In this document: positions 12,056 through 23,177 of the stretch, in pieces | Position numbering within the stretch: the first letter of the stretch is position 1 | How the letters are laid out: the number at the start of each line of letters is the position of its first letter | Assembly: GCA_032158295.1 (NCBI GenBank) | Contig: CM063244.1 | Location: forward strand, 24,839,930 to 24,903,929 | DNA from: Pycnopodia helianthoides | Taxonomy: Eukaryota > Echinodermata > Asteroidea > Forcipulatida > Asteriidae | Direction: 5' to 3' | Length of the DNA: 64,000 nucleotides | The notes under the pieces: generated by a model | What the model was told of the DNA's origin: nothing | The model's input: the letters and a program-made list of their open reading frames with translations, nothing else | Database searches by the model: none | Position numbers and translations under genes: made by a program

Positions 12056-15000
12056 TTACTTTCCCCAGAAGTCGTCTCTTCTCTTGCGCGCCCTCTCGAG
12101 GACCTCCGAGGCCAGAGAGCTGCTCGATGCGATGGACATCGTCGATAGGGACAGCTCGTCACTGTCTCTGACGGGGGACTTCCACTGCGGCATCGCGGGG
12201 TCGGCTTGGAGGGGCCCGGCGGATGGAACCGTCCAGGCTTCGTTTCCCCTCCTGGCACCCCCCGCTGTCTGAGCAGCGCGGCCGGTCCCGGCCTCTTGTC
12301 TCGTCTGTGGGTACGCGGTCATCGGCCGACCGTACATGCTGCCGGAGTTAGGTCTGTCCAGTGGACCTACGTAAAATAGCAAAACAAATTAAATTGAATT
12401 TCAATGCAATCTATATTAATAACAATATAACAATGTTTTGTTACATTTCTAGTGCGCCCTCTCCATCCGAGCATGTTCGAAGGTGCAAAGTACAATAACA
12501 ATTCCAAGAAGTACAAAAATACACTAAGGCCTAAAAATACATACAATGTACCAATGACGTACAGGTGCAGCATAAAACTACACATATGTAAATTTTAGAA
12601 AAAAACAGACATCATCATCACTAAGAAGGGGAACCAAACACAAAAAATGAAAACAGTAAAATAAAGAATTAAAAAAGAGTAAAGCCTAGCGATGTCACAC
12701 TAATTATCAAGATATGTTTAATTACAGTTATGAGACAATATGCCTCGTTTAACAAAAGAGTTGGTTGTGTTGCCTTGAAAGAGCCCCAGGACAATGTGTT
12801 TACACGCTGAAAACTGTGCATGGTCTTTCACAATATTCTCCCGACTCACACAACAGGTTCAGCCAAAATTTTCACAGGTTTGTTATTTGATCACGCAAAA
12901 CATGAACACTGTCTGCAACTGTTCAGCTCTTCCAAAACCATACACCTTTTAAGGTAAGTACAAGTTTAACTCAGAAGAACTGACATTATCCCAATAGATT
13001 CAATATCCCTTACCTTTGGCCGTCAGACTCTTCGCTGTTGCTGGCCTCTTGTCACCACGCACGGCCTGCGAGGACGTCGTAGCGGTAGCGGCTTCTTCGC
13101 CGCTCTCATCAGCCTCGTCCGCATTCACTCCTCCTCCACCAGCGTCTCTCACGGGAGCTGCCCAGGTGCGCGGAGGCTCAATCTTTTTGGGCATGACTGG
13201 CATGTTGGGACTGGTCTCAAAGTAGTTGTTGGAATGTCTGGTGAACGGAGGGGGCTTTGCTGTGTTGTCTCGGAGAGGGTCGGGGTCCCTCGTTGTGACG
13301 CCAGCTGTGGGTGACCCCTGAACGTTATTCAGTATCTGAGAAGAGTACAAGATTAAGGTCACCACTTGTCAGGTAAGGGTTGGGACGTTTAACCGTGAGA
13401 AACAAAATTTTTCTTCGAAAATTGCCTCACCTATCCATATCTTCAAGAAACTTTTCCAAAGGAGAAGTCAGAAAGGACAGCTCCTGTTCATTCTTTTTGA
13501 AACTTACCCTTGTTTTCATGTCCAGTTGAGGTGGAGGTGTGGCTACCCTCGGAGTGACCGATCGTTCATCGTCTGAATCTTCGTCGCTATCGTAGGCAAA
13601 TCCTCGAGTGATGTCACAAGGGATAATGTTTCTTCTGTGGTCTGTTATGAAATGAATATTTATTTCTTATCAAGATGATCACATTACAAGTACAAGTTCT
13701 TCAAAGATTATTTCGTCTAATTCTATAATTATTTCATTTTATCACAGCATGCAAAAGAAAGATCACATTTTCCTTTGTACCGGTAACTCCTCGAGTCGTG
13801 CGACGTCCCATTGCCTTAGATCTCAAGGGTCTTTCTCAGGACCCTCACTGTCCCCAAAAGTGCCACCTTCTGTAGCAGATCTACCCTCACATTTGGGCCA
13901 TATTTTATCTAAATGTTTCCCCAGTGCTTTCGGTATGTTGCCAAGTGCTCCAACCACCACAGGGACCACTTTCACTTTAACTTGCCAAATCTTACCGAGT
14001 TACCTGGCCAGGTCTTGGTACCTCTGGATCTACCCTGCTCCTTCGAAGCTACCCACCCTTACATCACTTATTACTATCATATCTCTTACTATACTGGTTC
14101 ATTGAAAACACTTGTAGCCAAAGGCTCAATTGAGACAATGTACACATCAAAATAGAAAGGGACGGATTTAAAGAATAAAAACATAGTTTTGAGGACAACG
14201 TGTGATCACTCTGAACGAGATGCAACCTGTTTTCAGTTTTGTCAAACTTGCAAAAAACCCTCCCTGAAAGGCGAAGGAAATTGTTGTCAATATCTCCTGT
14301 AAATTATGAGACTCACCTAGTTGGATTGTTTTCTTTGATGGGGCTGCAGCTTGGTGTTGGTGAGTGGCTACAGGGTAAGAACCGTCTGGTATTGCTGAAC
14401 TACGCTTGGGTTGAGGTGATGTTAAGATGGCACCTCCTGTTGTAACAATAAATAGTAATAACTAATTTTTTAACGGCGCTTTATCTACGGGTGTTTCAAA
14501 GCACTTATTATTCTTTATATCCAGCCAGGTTTTTGAAGTTTTTGCATTATGAGACCCATTTATGTAACACGTTGAAAGAGTTAACAAGGTGCTGCGGCGC
14601 ACTTGGCAGCCACTGCCAGAAACACCGGTGTAAACCCCTTCTATTTACGATTTCAGTGTAACTGGGTTCTTTTATGTGCATTACACAACACACGGGACCT
14701 ACAGCTTTACGTCCCATCTGAAGGACGCAGCAATAATGGTTAAGTGTCTTGCTGAAGGACACAAGTGTCAAGACCGGGACTCGAACCCACACTCTGCTGA
14801 TCGGAAACACCAGAGCTTGAGTCCAGTGCACTTGACCGCTTGGCCACAACACGCGACTGTTGTTAGATTATTGTGATGATGACGTCGGTTGAGCTGGGTC
14901 AATAAAAATATTTTTGTTTAGCTGGTTCCAAGTTTGAGTTTTGGTGAAACATTTCTTGCGATAAAACGGAGAGAGAATGAAACGTACCTGTGGCCGGAGT

Positions 15001-18000
15001 GAATGAAACGTTACCTGTGGCCGGAGTGGTGCGGTCCAGATGGTGTCTTTTTGACATCCCCTCATCTCGCAACCTCGGAGTGGGTAGTCTCCCCTGTTCC
15101 TCAATGATATCAACCTCGTCTGAGCTTGGGGTCACTGAACCCTTGTAGCCCTCTGGAGTTGGAATACTGCCAATGCTATTTCGAGAGAAACAAATTAAGC
15201 TGCTAAAATATAGGAGTCGAACTGCCTCTAGCTACCGGGCAATCTCGGTGATCTTGTTGTGCTTTAGAATGGCAAAGGTTTGGGGTTCAAATCCAACCCG
15301 AGTAATATCCATTGTTTTTTTCTCAGGACTCGGGGGGAAAGTACTGAGTATACAGTGTTTAACACACATCAGTGTATGGGTAAAACCAAACAATACTCTT
15401 TATCCCTAATGCAAATTTAACACCAACTAAATTGTTGCGGTACCCACTGCTAAAATGTAGGATTGGAACTGCCGCTAGCTACAGAGCAAGCTCGGTGGGC
15501 TAGTGGCAAGATATCTGCTCTAGAATGGCAAAAGTCATGGGTTTGAATCCCAACTGAGTTTTATGCCTGTGTTTTTTTTTCACAGGACTCGGGGAAAGTA
15601 TTGCGTATACAATGCTTATAGTAAAACAAAAATAATTAAATTTGTATGAGTTACTTCAAATATGTATTCTTGCTTCAATGCAAACTATAACTTCCACTAT
15701 GAAAGCTCTAGAATGGTGCAAATCAGCATTTGTGATGAACTGAAAAACACTGAAAACAGCGACAAGACTTTACCTAGATTCATCGTCAACTGCTGGCTGC
15801 GATTCTTTGTTGTTTTTGCCCTCATTTTGCGGCCAAGCTAAACGCCTCCTGACCGGTGGGGAATCTCCTGGTTGGCTAGCAGGCTGTGGTTTGTCATTAA
15901 GTTTTCTGTGGAAATGAATGTATTAATGATTGAGTTTCTGAATGTACGACGGTCTCCGTCGACATAACTGAAGCTGGAGATTGATTGCTCCCCCGTCGCC
16001 CATCTTTGTTTCAAAACCTCAGAAACATACTGATGTAAAAGCAGGAAATCCTGGCTAGATCACTCTGACCAATGTAGACCAAGCTCGTGCAAGGACTATC
16101 GTTGACCATAGTTCGACTACCTTAGCCCAAACTCTGTCTAGTCAACGATAGTTGGACAACTCTAGTCGACTATTTGGAACCAACCTACTGGGCATGGTCG
16201 CATCACTGGTTACCAATAGCCGTTTTCATAGCACAGTGCAGAGTGGACCAGTTATAAGAAACTGATAACGTATGTTGAGTCGCCAGTCATGTTGACATGA
16301 CATGACTAGAGTCGTTTGCACTATAACTTCTGTGAGCATGCCCTACCTACGTCACTGAACAACCCCTAATTAACCATTGTTCCTTACGCGAACTTGGCCG
16401 TAGATGAAGGTTTAATATCATTGTGTCAGTGCAAAAACGTTGATTGTGCAACAACCTTGTATCTCGCAAGGAAATACTCTTGGCGCAAAATCTTGGCGCC
16501 AATATTTTTATTTAGTCCGCAAAAAGTATCTACCTGACTTTGAGTCCAGTGTCAACAGAGGGCGCCGATAACGAACTGACTGTACTCGTTGTCGTGCTGC
16601 TTTCATCCCAGAGTCTGGCCTGATTGGCTAAGATTTGAGCCACATGCTCTCGCGAGAAGTGGGTACCCTGTGCCCTCTTGCGATAGTCCTCAGCCTTCTG
16701 ACGAAGCTCTAAGACCTGAAGAAAGGAAAGACAAGACCATCAGCAAGGAAGACGGGTGCGGTACATTCATTCCAATCTGCGAGCAAGGATGAGAGCCTTT
16801 CCTAACAAAATAGTCTGAAACTACGATTTATATTTCAGAGGGTACAGTGAAATGATGGCATTTCCTCCTGGAGTTATAGATTTCAAGGAGCTTCTGGAAA
16901 CAGTCTACTCAGTGCTAGAGAAGCAGATCAAAGAGCATTATACCGGGATGAAAATAAACAGCTATTTTTGTCACCAGGACATACAAAACAGTCTGAATTC
17001 AGATAAGGGTCTCATCCCTGGAGTTTGTAAACACAAGAAGTGACAAGAAGACGGCGAGGACATAGATACTGACCTCGGCAAACCAGTTGGGTCTAGAGTC
17101 CCTCGTGTCCTTCGGCTGTTTACTTAGCGAGGTGTCGTCTTTGGGTACAACGTGAGGTGGGTTGGCACCCTTCCATATGCCATTCTCATAGCGATATAAT
17201 TCCGGCTCATGGAAGTTGGAGGCGTACTCTGACTTCCATCTCCTGGAAAAAAAAATCACGGAAATGTTGAAAATGATTAAGTACTTCATTGTTTTCCGTT
17301 TAAACACGTCAGCGTGTTTTGATAAGGTGGAAGCTGGAGTGTGCACATCGGATTCGTTTAGGTTCGAACAAATTCAGTTGCCTTCATTCATAAACAAGAG
17401 TGTACACATTTATTGATTATAATAATAATGTATTTATAATGCTCCATCTATCTAGTGTACAAGGCACAGCACAAAAAACTTAGCCGGCAACTAAGGCTTA
17501 TCCTTCACACTGGCCCGGCGTTCATCATCAATCTCGAACCAATCTCGCACTCACCTGATTGTTGTGGAATGCGGGAAAAATGGTTTAGTTGGATTCTCAG
17601 CGGATTTAAGTAGTCTGAGGTCATCGTGGGCGTATACCGATGGAACGCCAGCTGGTTTCATCTTATCGGGGGTCAAACTGGAACGTTTAGTCTTTTTGCT
17701 CTGTAAAAATGTAATGAGAAATACTTGAGAGTTTGCCCTTAGCAGCCACCTGTTCGCCAAATGTTAGTGAAAATAGTTGCAGGTGATTCACTAATCCAGT
17801 CGGCGAGTTAAACAAAATGTTTATGGTTACCCCTGTAAACTTGCATAACTTTGGTGATTACTTCTTTCAAAAAATAATTTAAAGGCTCAGGGAGATTTTG
17901 ACAAATCCTGAAATCGGGAAAAAAAACTGAGAAATCCCATGCCGGGATAAACTGAATAGATGAAACTTTAGTATGGTCAGCCTCATCAGGATAAACTAAA

Positions 18001-21000
18001 TAGATGAAACTTTAGTATGGTCAGCCTCATCAGGATAAACTGAATAGATGAAACATAAGTATGGTCAGCCTCATCAGGATAAACTGAATAGATGAAACTT
18101 TAGTATGGTCAGCCTCATCGGAAGCATGCTTCGTTTCTCAATGGAATGATTACTGCTTAAAGTAATCTACTTGAATGATCTGCTCACCGCATCCATTGCC
18201 TGCAAGGAACCTCCGTTCTACCAACAAAGAGATCCTTGCTATTCCAACTGTTGCCACCAAACCTTATGGTGAACGTAGTTTTTCAGTTTGCTGGACCTCA
18301 TTTATGGAGCCATCTCCCTCTTTACATCAAACAAGCTACGACCGTCACACATTTCAAGACTCTTCTCAAACATTTCTGTTCAAGTCATCAGACATGTAGT
18401 TTTTTCTTTGTCTGTTCTTCTGAGCGCTTAGAGACTCTCTCCTGAAGGTGTTAGGCGCTATACAAATACAGTTATTATTTATTTATTATTATTATTAAAG
18501 GATTGAGGAGTGGACCTGACCTTTGTTTTCAGTCGATACTTGGCTTTGATCTCTCTCTCAGCATTGTCCATCAGCTGCTGTTGGTGAGTGGACACCGGCT
18601 GCTTCCCCGGTGACCACGATTTAAACTTCATCTTGTATTCACTCTGACGGGGAATCTTGTCGGGAATGAATGGCACCACATTGGCGTTGGATTTATAAAC
18701 CATCTGAAAGTTCATAAAAAAAATTGTTCAAAAATGTTAATTTCTACGAATAATTCTCAGCATGATAAAGCCACTTGCGAGTTAGATTTTAAACGACGTC
18801 TGGTACAAGGACCTGATTGGTCACAAGTGAACCATTCAAATTGAGTTCTCCAGACTAAAGACAGAGTTGCTACATCAAATGGTTCAGAGCAAGCTTTTAT
18901 TACATACATATAGCATCCTCCAGATGGGCAAAGCCTGGGGTCGATTTCACAAAACTCTTCCTAACTTAGGACTAGTCCTAGGCAATGCTAAGAGATAGGA
19001 CTAGTCCTAAGTTAGGACCAGTACTTAGGACTAGTCCTATCTCTTAGCATTGCCTAGGACTAGTCCTAAGTTAGGAAGAGTTTTGTGAAATCGACCCCTG
19101 GTACCATTATGCCATACAAATTGTACACTTGTTGTCAGCAGCCATGGTACTGGGTATCTAATGTTAGCATAACTGCTTAGCAGCCATGGTACTGGGTACA
19201 TCTTATGTTAACATACCTGCTTAGCAGCCATGGTACTGGGTACATCTAATGCTAGCATACCTGCTCAGCAGCCATGGTACTGGGTACATATAATGTTAGC
19301 ATACCTGCTAAGCAGCCATGGTACTAGTTACATTTAATGTTAGCATACCTGCTCAGCAGCCATGAGCGGTGATTCCTTGGGCTGAGGGTTCCGCCATTCA
19401 AAGTTTCTCTGATACTCCGATAGGTACTTGGCTGATTTGGGCCTCGTCTCTCGAATACCTGCTTGATACTGCAAGGCAACACTCGGCTGCAAGACCAACA
19501 AACAAAATATCAGTCAAAAAAAACCTCAAACAACATCAAGGGTGCAAAGCAACACTCGGTTGTAAGACCAGCAAACAAAATATAAGAAAAAAACCTTCTC
19601 AAACAACATCAAGGGTGCAAGGCATCATTCAGTTGTAGGACCAGCAAACAAAATATAAGAAAACCACTTCTCAAATAACATCAAGGGTGCAAGGCAACAT
19701 TGGGTTGTAATATCAGCAACCAAAATGCTAGAACCTCAGGTTTCAGCATACATTACGTTAATGTGTGAAGTAGTAAACAAAACCGAACACTGCAACAGAC
19801 TTGTGGACAACTCTTATTACAGTATCAACTGACGATACTTGTGAAAATATTAAACCACCAGCTCTTATTCAAGTCAACGTAGGATATTTCTGCGATGCTA
19901 GCACAGACTTATCCAGACTGTAGTGGTGCATAGACATCAGGGAACAGATTGTATGAAAAATAAGAATCCTGAAAATTTGATAAGAATTTCCTCTTGGTGT
20001 GGAAATGGAGCTCCCTGATCGTTACATTTTAGAGGATTTACAGACTATCTGACTACTTTATTTCAAATAGAGATCTGAAGGTCTGGTCATAACAAAGGGC
20101 CAAGTCTTTCAATCTCTGTGATGGCAACTTTTGCCTCTTTCAAGAAAATCTGAACGCAAAACCAGTGAAAAATCCTAAAACCAGTGAAAAATCCTGACAA
20201 ATCACGGGCCTGCAACAATTTGGAGCATAGTGTTAGCCAGAGAGGTGTCCGAGTGTCTTTTGGACATCCTTTTTTCAACCCTGTTTTATCTGTCATTTAC
20301 ATAAAAATGTAATGTAAGTGAACAATTTGGACACTTGATTTGGAGTCACAACAGAAATCACTACGGACACACTTGGTAAACGTACCTTCGTTGTATGTTT
20401 ATATGTTGACTTGGACACATTTTGAGTAGCTTCACTGACATTTCTGTTGTTGTTGAGACCAACATCTTTGTTGTTGTTGATATTGGATGCTTGATTTGGC
20501 ACAGGCACCTTTTCCGCTGGCATGGTTCCAGGTTTTACGCTTCTTGAGGGGACCATGGTTTTATTCTTGATTGGTTCTTTGTCAGCTTTGGTCCTCAATA
20601 ACCTGTGAATAAGAAAAGGAATTAATGATGAAAATCTAAATTATGCATTTCTCTGCTTGCATAAACATAATCATCACACATTTTATTTTATTAATAAAAA
20701 AAATTAGTTCTCTGTAACATATCAAAACTCAGTGAAATCTGCTGAATTACATCTAATAGCATATCAACTTTACAGCAAATATTTTTGTCTGAAATGTTCT
20801 GCCTGAAGAGTGGAAACTGTCAATCATACATAAATTCTAGTCTTCCAAAATGTTTGTACGGAACTATTTTAAAAGAAGGAAAAGAGATTTATTATTATTA
20901 TTTTTTTAAAGCAAGTTAGCCCATAACAAGACAAGCAACTCTTGATTTTGGATGAAAATAACTCAGGGTAGCTGTTGATATTCCTCTTAAAACAGTCTAG

Positions 21001-23177
21001 ATAGTAGGATGGAGGGGAAACATGCACCAGGGCAAGGAGTTCCAAAGAGATGCAGTACGTGGAATAAAGCTGTTTGGAATGGCTCTTTGTTCTACATCTC
21101 AGCAAAGCAAGAGTGTATGGGTGAGAGCAGGCAGACAGCCTGGTTTCACGCTCAAACACCCTGATAGGAGGTACCAGGTCTGACACACTGGTGGGCACAT
21201 TTACCATGAAAATATCTGTAGAAAAAGACAGAGGCTGGCTACAGAGTGGTAGAACTCACTTTTGTGTCTTAGATCCCATCTCCCCATTGCCTCTAATCTT
21301 AAAGGTCTTTAGGGGTGGCCCCATCGCTGGCACTCCGCCTCCTCCAACTCGCCCCTTCCTCTTTGAGAAATCGCCATCCGATCCAGGCGCATCTCCGAAG
21401 ATCTGCTTGGTTGTGTACGTCACCTTAGAATCATTTTGTAGAGGGTAGCGTTTGTGCTGGAGAGGTGGTTCTTGCTGACCTGTGTATCAAGCGAAACAAA
21501 AACTCCAATTCAAATCCACACATACAGTTACTCGGCCACTGGAGATGCATTTTGATAAGTTTTAAGATTAGAAAAACCTTAGATGTACATGGATGATGCA
21601 CTGGCAGGGTTTTGATGTTCACAAAGCACCAAGACTCATCTTAAGACGAGTGGTTGGGCAAATCCAGGGTTACTCTTGTTACGTTTTTGATGTACTTTTG
21701 AACTGTTATCCCCATGGTAGACAGAGTAGACCTAGACCTACTTAAGCACCAAAGATGACATCCAGAAAATGTGTCATGTATGATATACAAGACGTCATCT
21801 GTGTAACTCAAAACCTGGGCACAATTTCATGGCTCTACTTACCTTAAGCAAAGTATCGGCGCTTACGGAAGCAGGGAATTCCGCGTTTACGTCCAGCCTA
21901 TTTTGCAGTTTAGCATGGAATTTTTGCTTACGCACTCCCCGTTTCTAGGCATTCTTTGCTTTTCAAAGCTAGTGCGGAAATCTAGCGCTTGCCCTGTAAG
22001 CGAAGAATGGTGATAGCCAAGCGCAGAATTCGTCGGTAAGCAGAGCCATGAAATTGGGCCCTGGTACGAGTAACTTTACTTACCAAGATCAGCAGAGGTG
22101 AGACCGGCAAAGGCTGATTTTTGTTCAGGAGATGGTTTGAAGGACGATGATTTGACCGACTCATGCCATCTGAATTTCTTTGTATACTCGCTCAATGCCT
22201 TTCAAAAGAAAACAAAATGTGCAATTCATATTTACTTCAAATTAATCTAGCAAACACTTATAGATTGAAAGTACAGAAAACCTTGGTTTATATTTGATAG
22301 CATAGCTACAAAGTTTTTTTAAATGAGTCCTCATCTTTGATGCCTTTTATTTTCAAATATTTAAGAGGAATGATGCCTCTTATAATAACATAACTTTTGG
22401 TCCGAGTGACTGGACCCAACAACGCTTTCTTAACATCACGTATTATCTGGTGTATTATTATACTAGGGCTAGGCTCCGACTGAGCACTCACGAGTTTGTT
22501 TGTACAACTACAACTTACAAGTCATATAGTTCGTCATTACTCACGCGCAGCGGTCAACATCAAATCGCCGGCGATGTTTAAAAGAGTGATCGCAGATCGG
22601 AGATTATTCATAAAATTAAAGTACTAAAACGAGCTTGCACAAAATTATTTTTACTGAGCTCGCCACAATTGTGCAAGTGAGTGAATATTGGGGGAAAAAT
22701 TTCTGAAAAAAACCCATGAGTTTCCATTCACAGTTCCTAATGTCATGTAGGGTTGGGGGCTTAGGGCATAGAAGCAGTTTTTATGGGGCTATGAAACGAA
22801 AGTAATTAATTATTTCCATAAAAAAAAACATTTTGAACATTTTTTTGAAAGGGGGATTAACCCCAAAAAGTGCACAACTTTTTCATCAACAAACCTCCAC
22901 ACAAATTTACTCACATAAATAATATTAATAATGAGTAGGCATAGAATGTTTTCGTATACAATCGGGTACGGTAGGTAAGGGTGCAAACTCAACATATGGC
23001 CATGTTGCCGTAGCAAGCATTTACTTTTTAGCTGCACCCACGAACAGCAAGTGCTCCAATTATCAATACGGTTTGTGTACATTTTACAAAGTAAAGTTTT
23101 TTTTTTTAAGTTAGCGAAAACGGACAGTCGGTGGTCGATCTTCGCATGGGTTTACATACCTTGTTTCTCACAGGCAT
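12056..23177 (-). CDS. MDM1: MDM1 nuclear/centriolar microtubule-binding protein, 15 coding exons
   Basis: MDM1 binds microtubules, sits in the centriole lumen and restrains centriole duplication; it is also found in the nucleus. Coding exons in order: 23177-23160, 22198-22084, 21479-21260, 20602-20386, 19486-19349, 18703-18521, 17700-17555, 17242-17074, 16715-16534, 15905-15774, 15175-15015 (or to 14988), 14436-14317, 13641-13508, 13335-13014, 12366-12056. All borders are AG/GT and every phase joins, giving 855 residues (864 with the alternative donor). Human MDM1 is about 714. The start MPVRNKALSEY matches the family start. The family's S-E-Y-x3-F microtubule-binding motif occurs four times, at residues 9-15, 213-219, 257-263 and 349-355. 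The GTHFSREH block in exon 9 and the end ERARKRRDDFWGK are also conserved. The gene lies head to head with SLC35E3, 6.2 kb away. Exon borders are supported by phase and homology only. Confidence 0.95.
13750..14060 (-). pseudogene. fragment of a retrotransposon ORF C-terminus in MDM1 intron 12
   Basis: On the minus strand a frame reads VVPVVVGALGNIPKALGKHL, which resembles a block conserved after the reverse transcriptase domain in some animal retroelement ORFs (V-P-V-V-x-G-A-L-G, then a K-x-L-x-K-x-L helix). The frame soon meets a stop, no RT core is visible, and it is flanked by intron sequence. I recognise the motif from memory of the family, so the class is uncertain. It lies between MDM1 exons 12 and 13 in the same orientation as the gene. 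Confidence 0.45.
14570..14870 (-). mobile_element. tRNA-Leu-derived SINE (S1), inverted copy in MDM1 intron 11
   Basis: Read on the minus strand it starts with a GGCCAAGCGGTCAAG-type head, passes a B box (GGGTTCGAGTCCCGGTC) and continues into the S1 body with the ACACTTGTGTCCTT block. The far end carries the GTTTCTGGCAGTGGCTGCC block shared with 34740-35045 and 61140-61200. Confidence 0.75.
14988..15040 (-). repeat. MDM1: 27-bp tandem duplication across an MDM1 splice donor
   Basis: The block CACTCCGGCCACAG followed by a GTAACG or GTACG donor is present twice, so exon 11 has two donors exactly 27 nt apart (exon ends at 15015 or 14988). The downstream donor adds nine in-frame residues (NVSFTPATG), a near repeat of the preceding residues. 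Confidence 0.85.
15205..15620 (+). mobile_element. two adjacent tRNA-derived SINE copies (family S3)
   Basis: Copies at about 15205-15375 and 15470-15620 share a tRNA-like head (GCAATCTCGGTG, CTTTAGAATGGCAAAGG, GGTTCAAATCC) followed by CCTGTGTTTTTTT and ACTCGGGGAAAGTA. A third copy is at 26820-26960. The tRNA part is degenerate. Both lie in MDM1 intron 10. Confidence 0.65.
17935..18120 (+). repeat. 45-bp tandem repeat, four copies, in MDM1 intron 6
   Basis: The unit reads roughly GATAAACTGAATAGATGAAA plus CTTTAGTATGGTCAGCCTCA and repeats at about 17945, 17991, 18036 and 18081 with few differences. It is non-coding. Confidence 0.9.
18175..18500 (+). pseudogene. 3' end of a LINE (RT C-terminus plus tail) in MDM1 intron 6
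   Basis: Two overlapping frames together resemble the tail of LINE ORF2 proteins of the CR1/L2/Jockey kind: a basic PTVATKPYGERSFSV block, then W-x-x-L-P-L-x-I-K-Q-A, then TFKTLLKHF. The frame shifts in the middle, so it is dead. A tail reads TTAGGCGCTATACAAATACA and then TTATTATT repeats, typical of these 3' ends. It is inserted antisense to MDM1. Confidence 0.65.
18934..19101. repeat. long near-perfect palindrome (fold-back element) in MDM1 intron 5
   Basis: Arms of about 75 bases are inverted copies separated by a spacer of about 10 bases. The outer ends are GGGGTCGATTTCACAAAACT and its complement. Each arm holds two copies of TTAGGACTAGTCCTA, itself palindromic, so sub-hairpins can form too. 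It belongs with other fold-back repeats in the window whose ends read like AATTTCATAGAGC or GATTTCACAAAGC. Confidence 0.9.
19136..19363 (-). repeat. MDM1: 44-bp tandem repeat that copies the MDM1 exon 5 donor
   Basis: About five head-to-tail units each contain, on the minus strand, CATGGCTGCTGAGCAG followed by GTATGCTA. The unit nearest the exon includes the real 3' end and donor of MDM1 exon 5 (19349). The others lie downstream in the intron; most keep a GT that could act as a donor and one (near 19170) has lost it. If a downstream copy were used, the frame would meet a stop at once (GTA TGC TAA or TAG). Confidence 0.85.
19487..19730 (-). repeat. MDM1: about 72-bp tandem repeat with decayed copies of the MDM1 exon 5 acceptor
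   Basis: Three further units upstream of exon 5 repeat the exon 5 acceptor and the first bases of the exon. The real acceptor reads CTTGCAG before CCGAGTGTTGCC; the copies read TTACAA, CTACAA and TTACAA at that place, so the AG is lost in all three. Confidence 0.8.
20869..21160 (-). pseudogene. LINE ORF2 C-terminal fragment in MDM1 intron 3
   Basis: The minus-strand frame holds [17 protein letters not shown] and, further on, YLDCFKRNINSYPELF. This resembles the R-T-x-x-x-K-x-S-F/Y...D-x-F-K-R-x-L end of non-LTR ORF2 proteins. Key Trp and Pro residues of the block are absent. No RT domain precedes it. Confidence 0.5.
21815..22062. repeat. fold-back element with GGGCCCAATTTCATGGCTCT ends
   Basis: The left end (GGGCACAATTTCATGGCTCT) and right end (AGAGCCATGAAATTGGGCCC) are inverted copies, and inner blocks containing AAGC and GCTTACG also pair. 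Related elements lie at 39226-39512, 41260-41443 and 46556-46738. It sits in MDM1 intron 2, 22 bases from exon 2. Confidence 0.75.
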
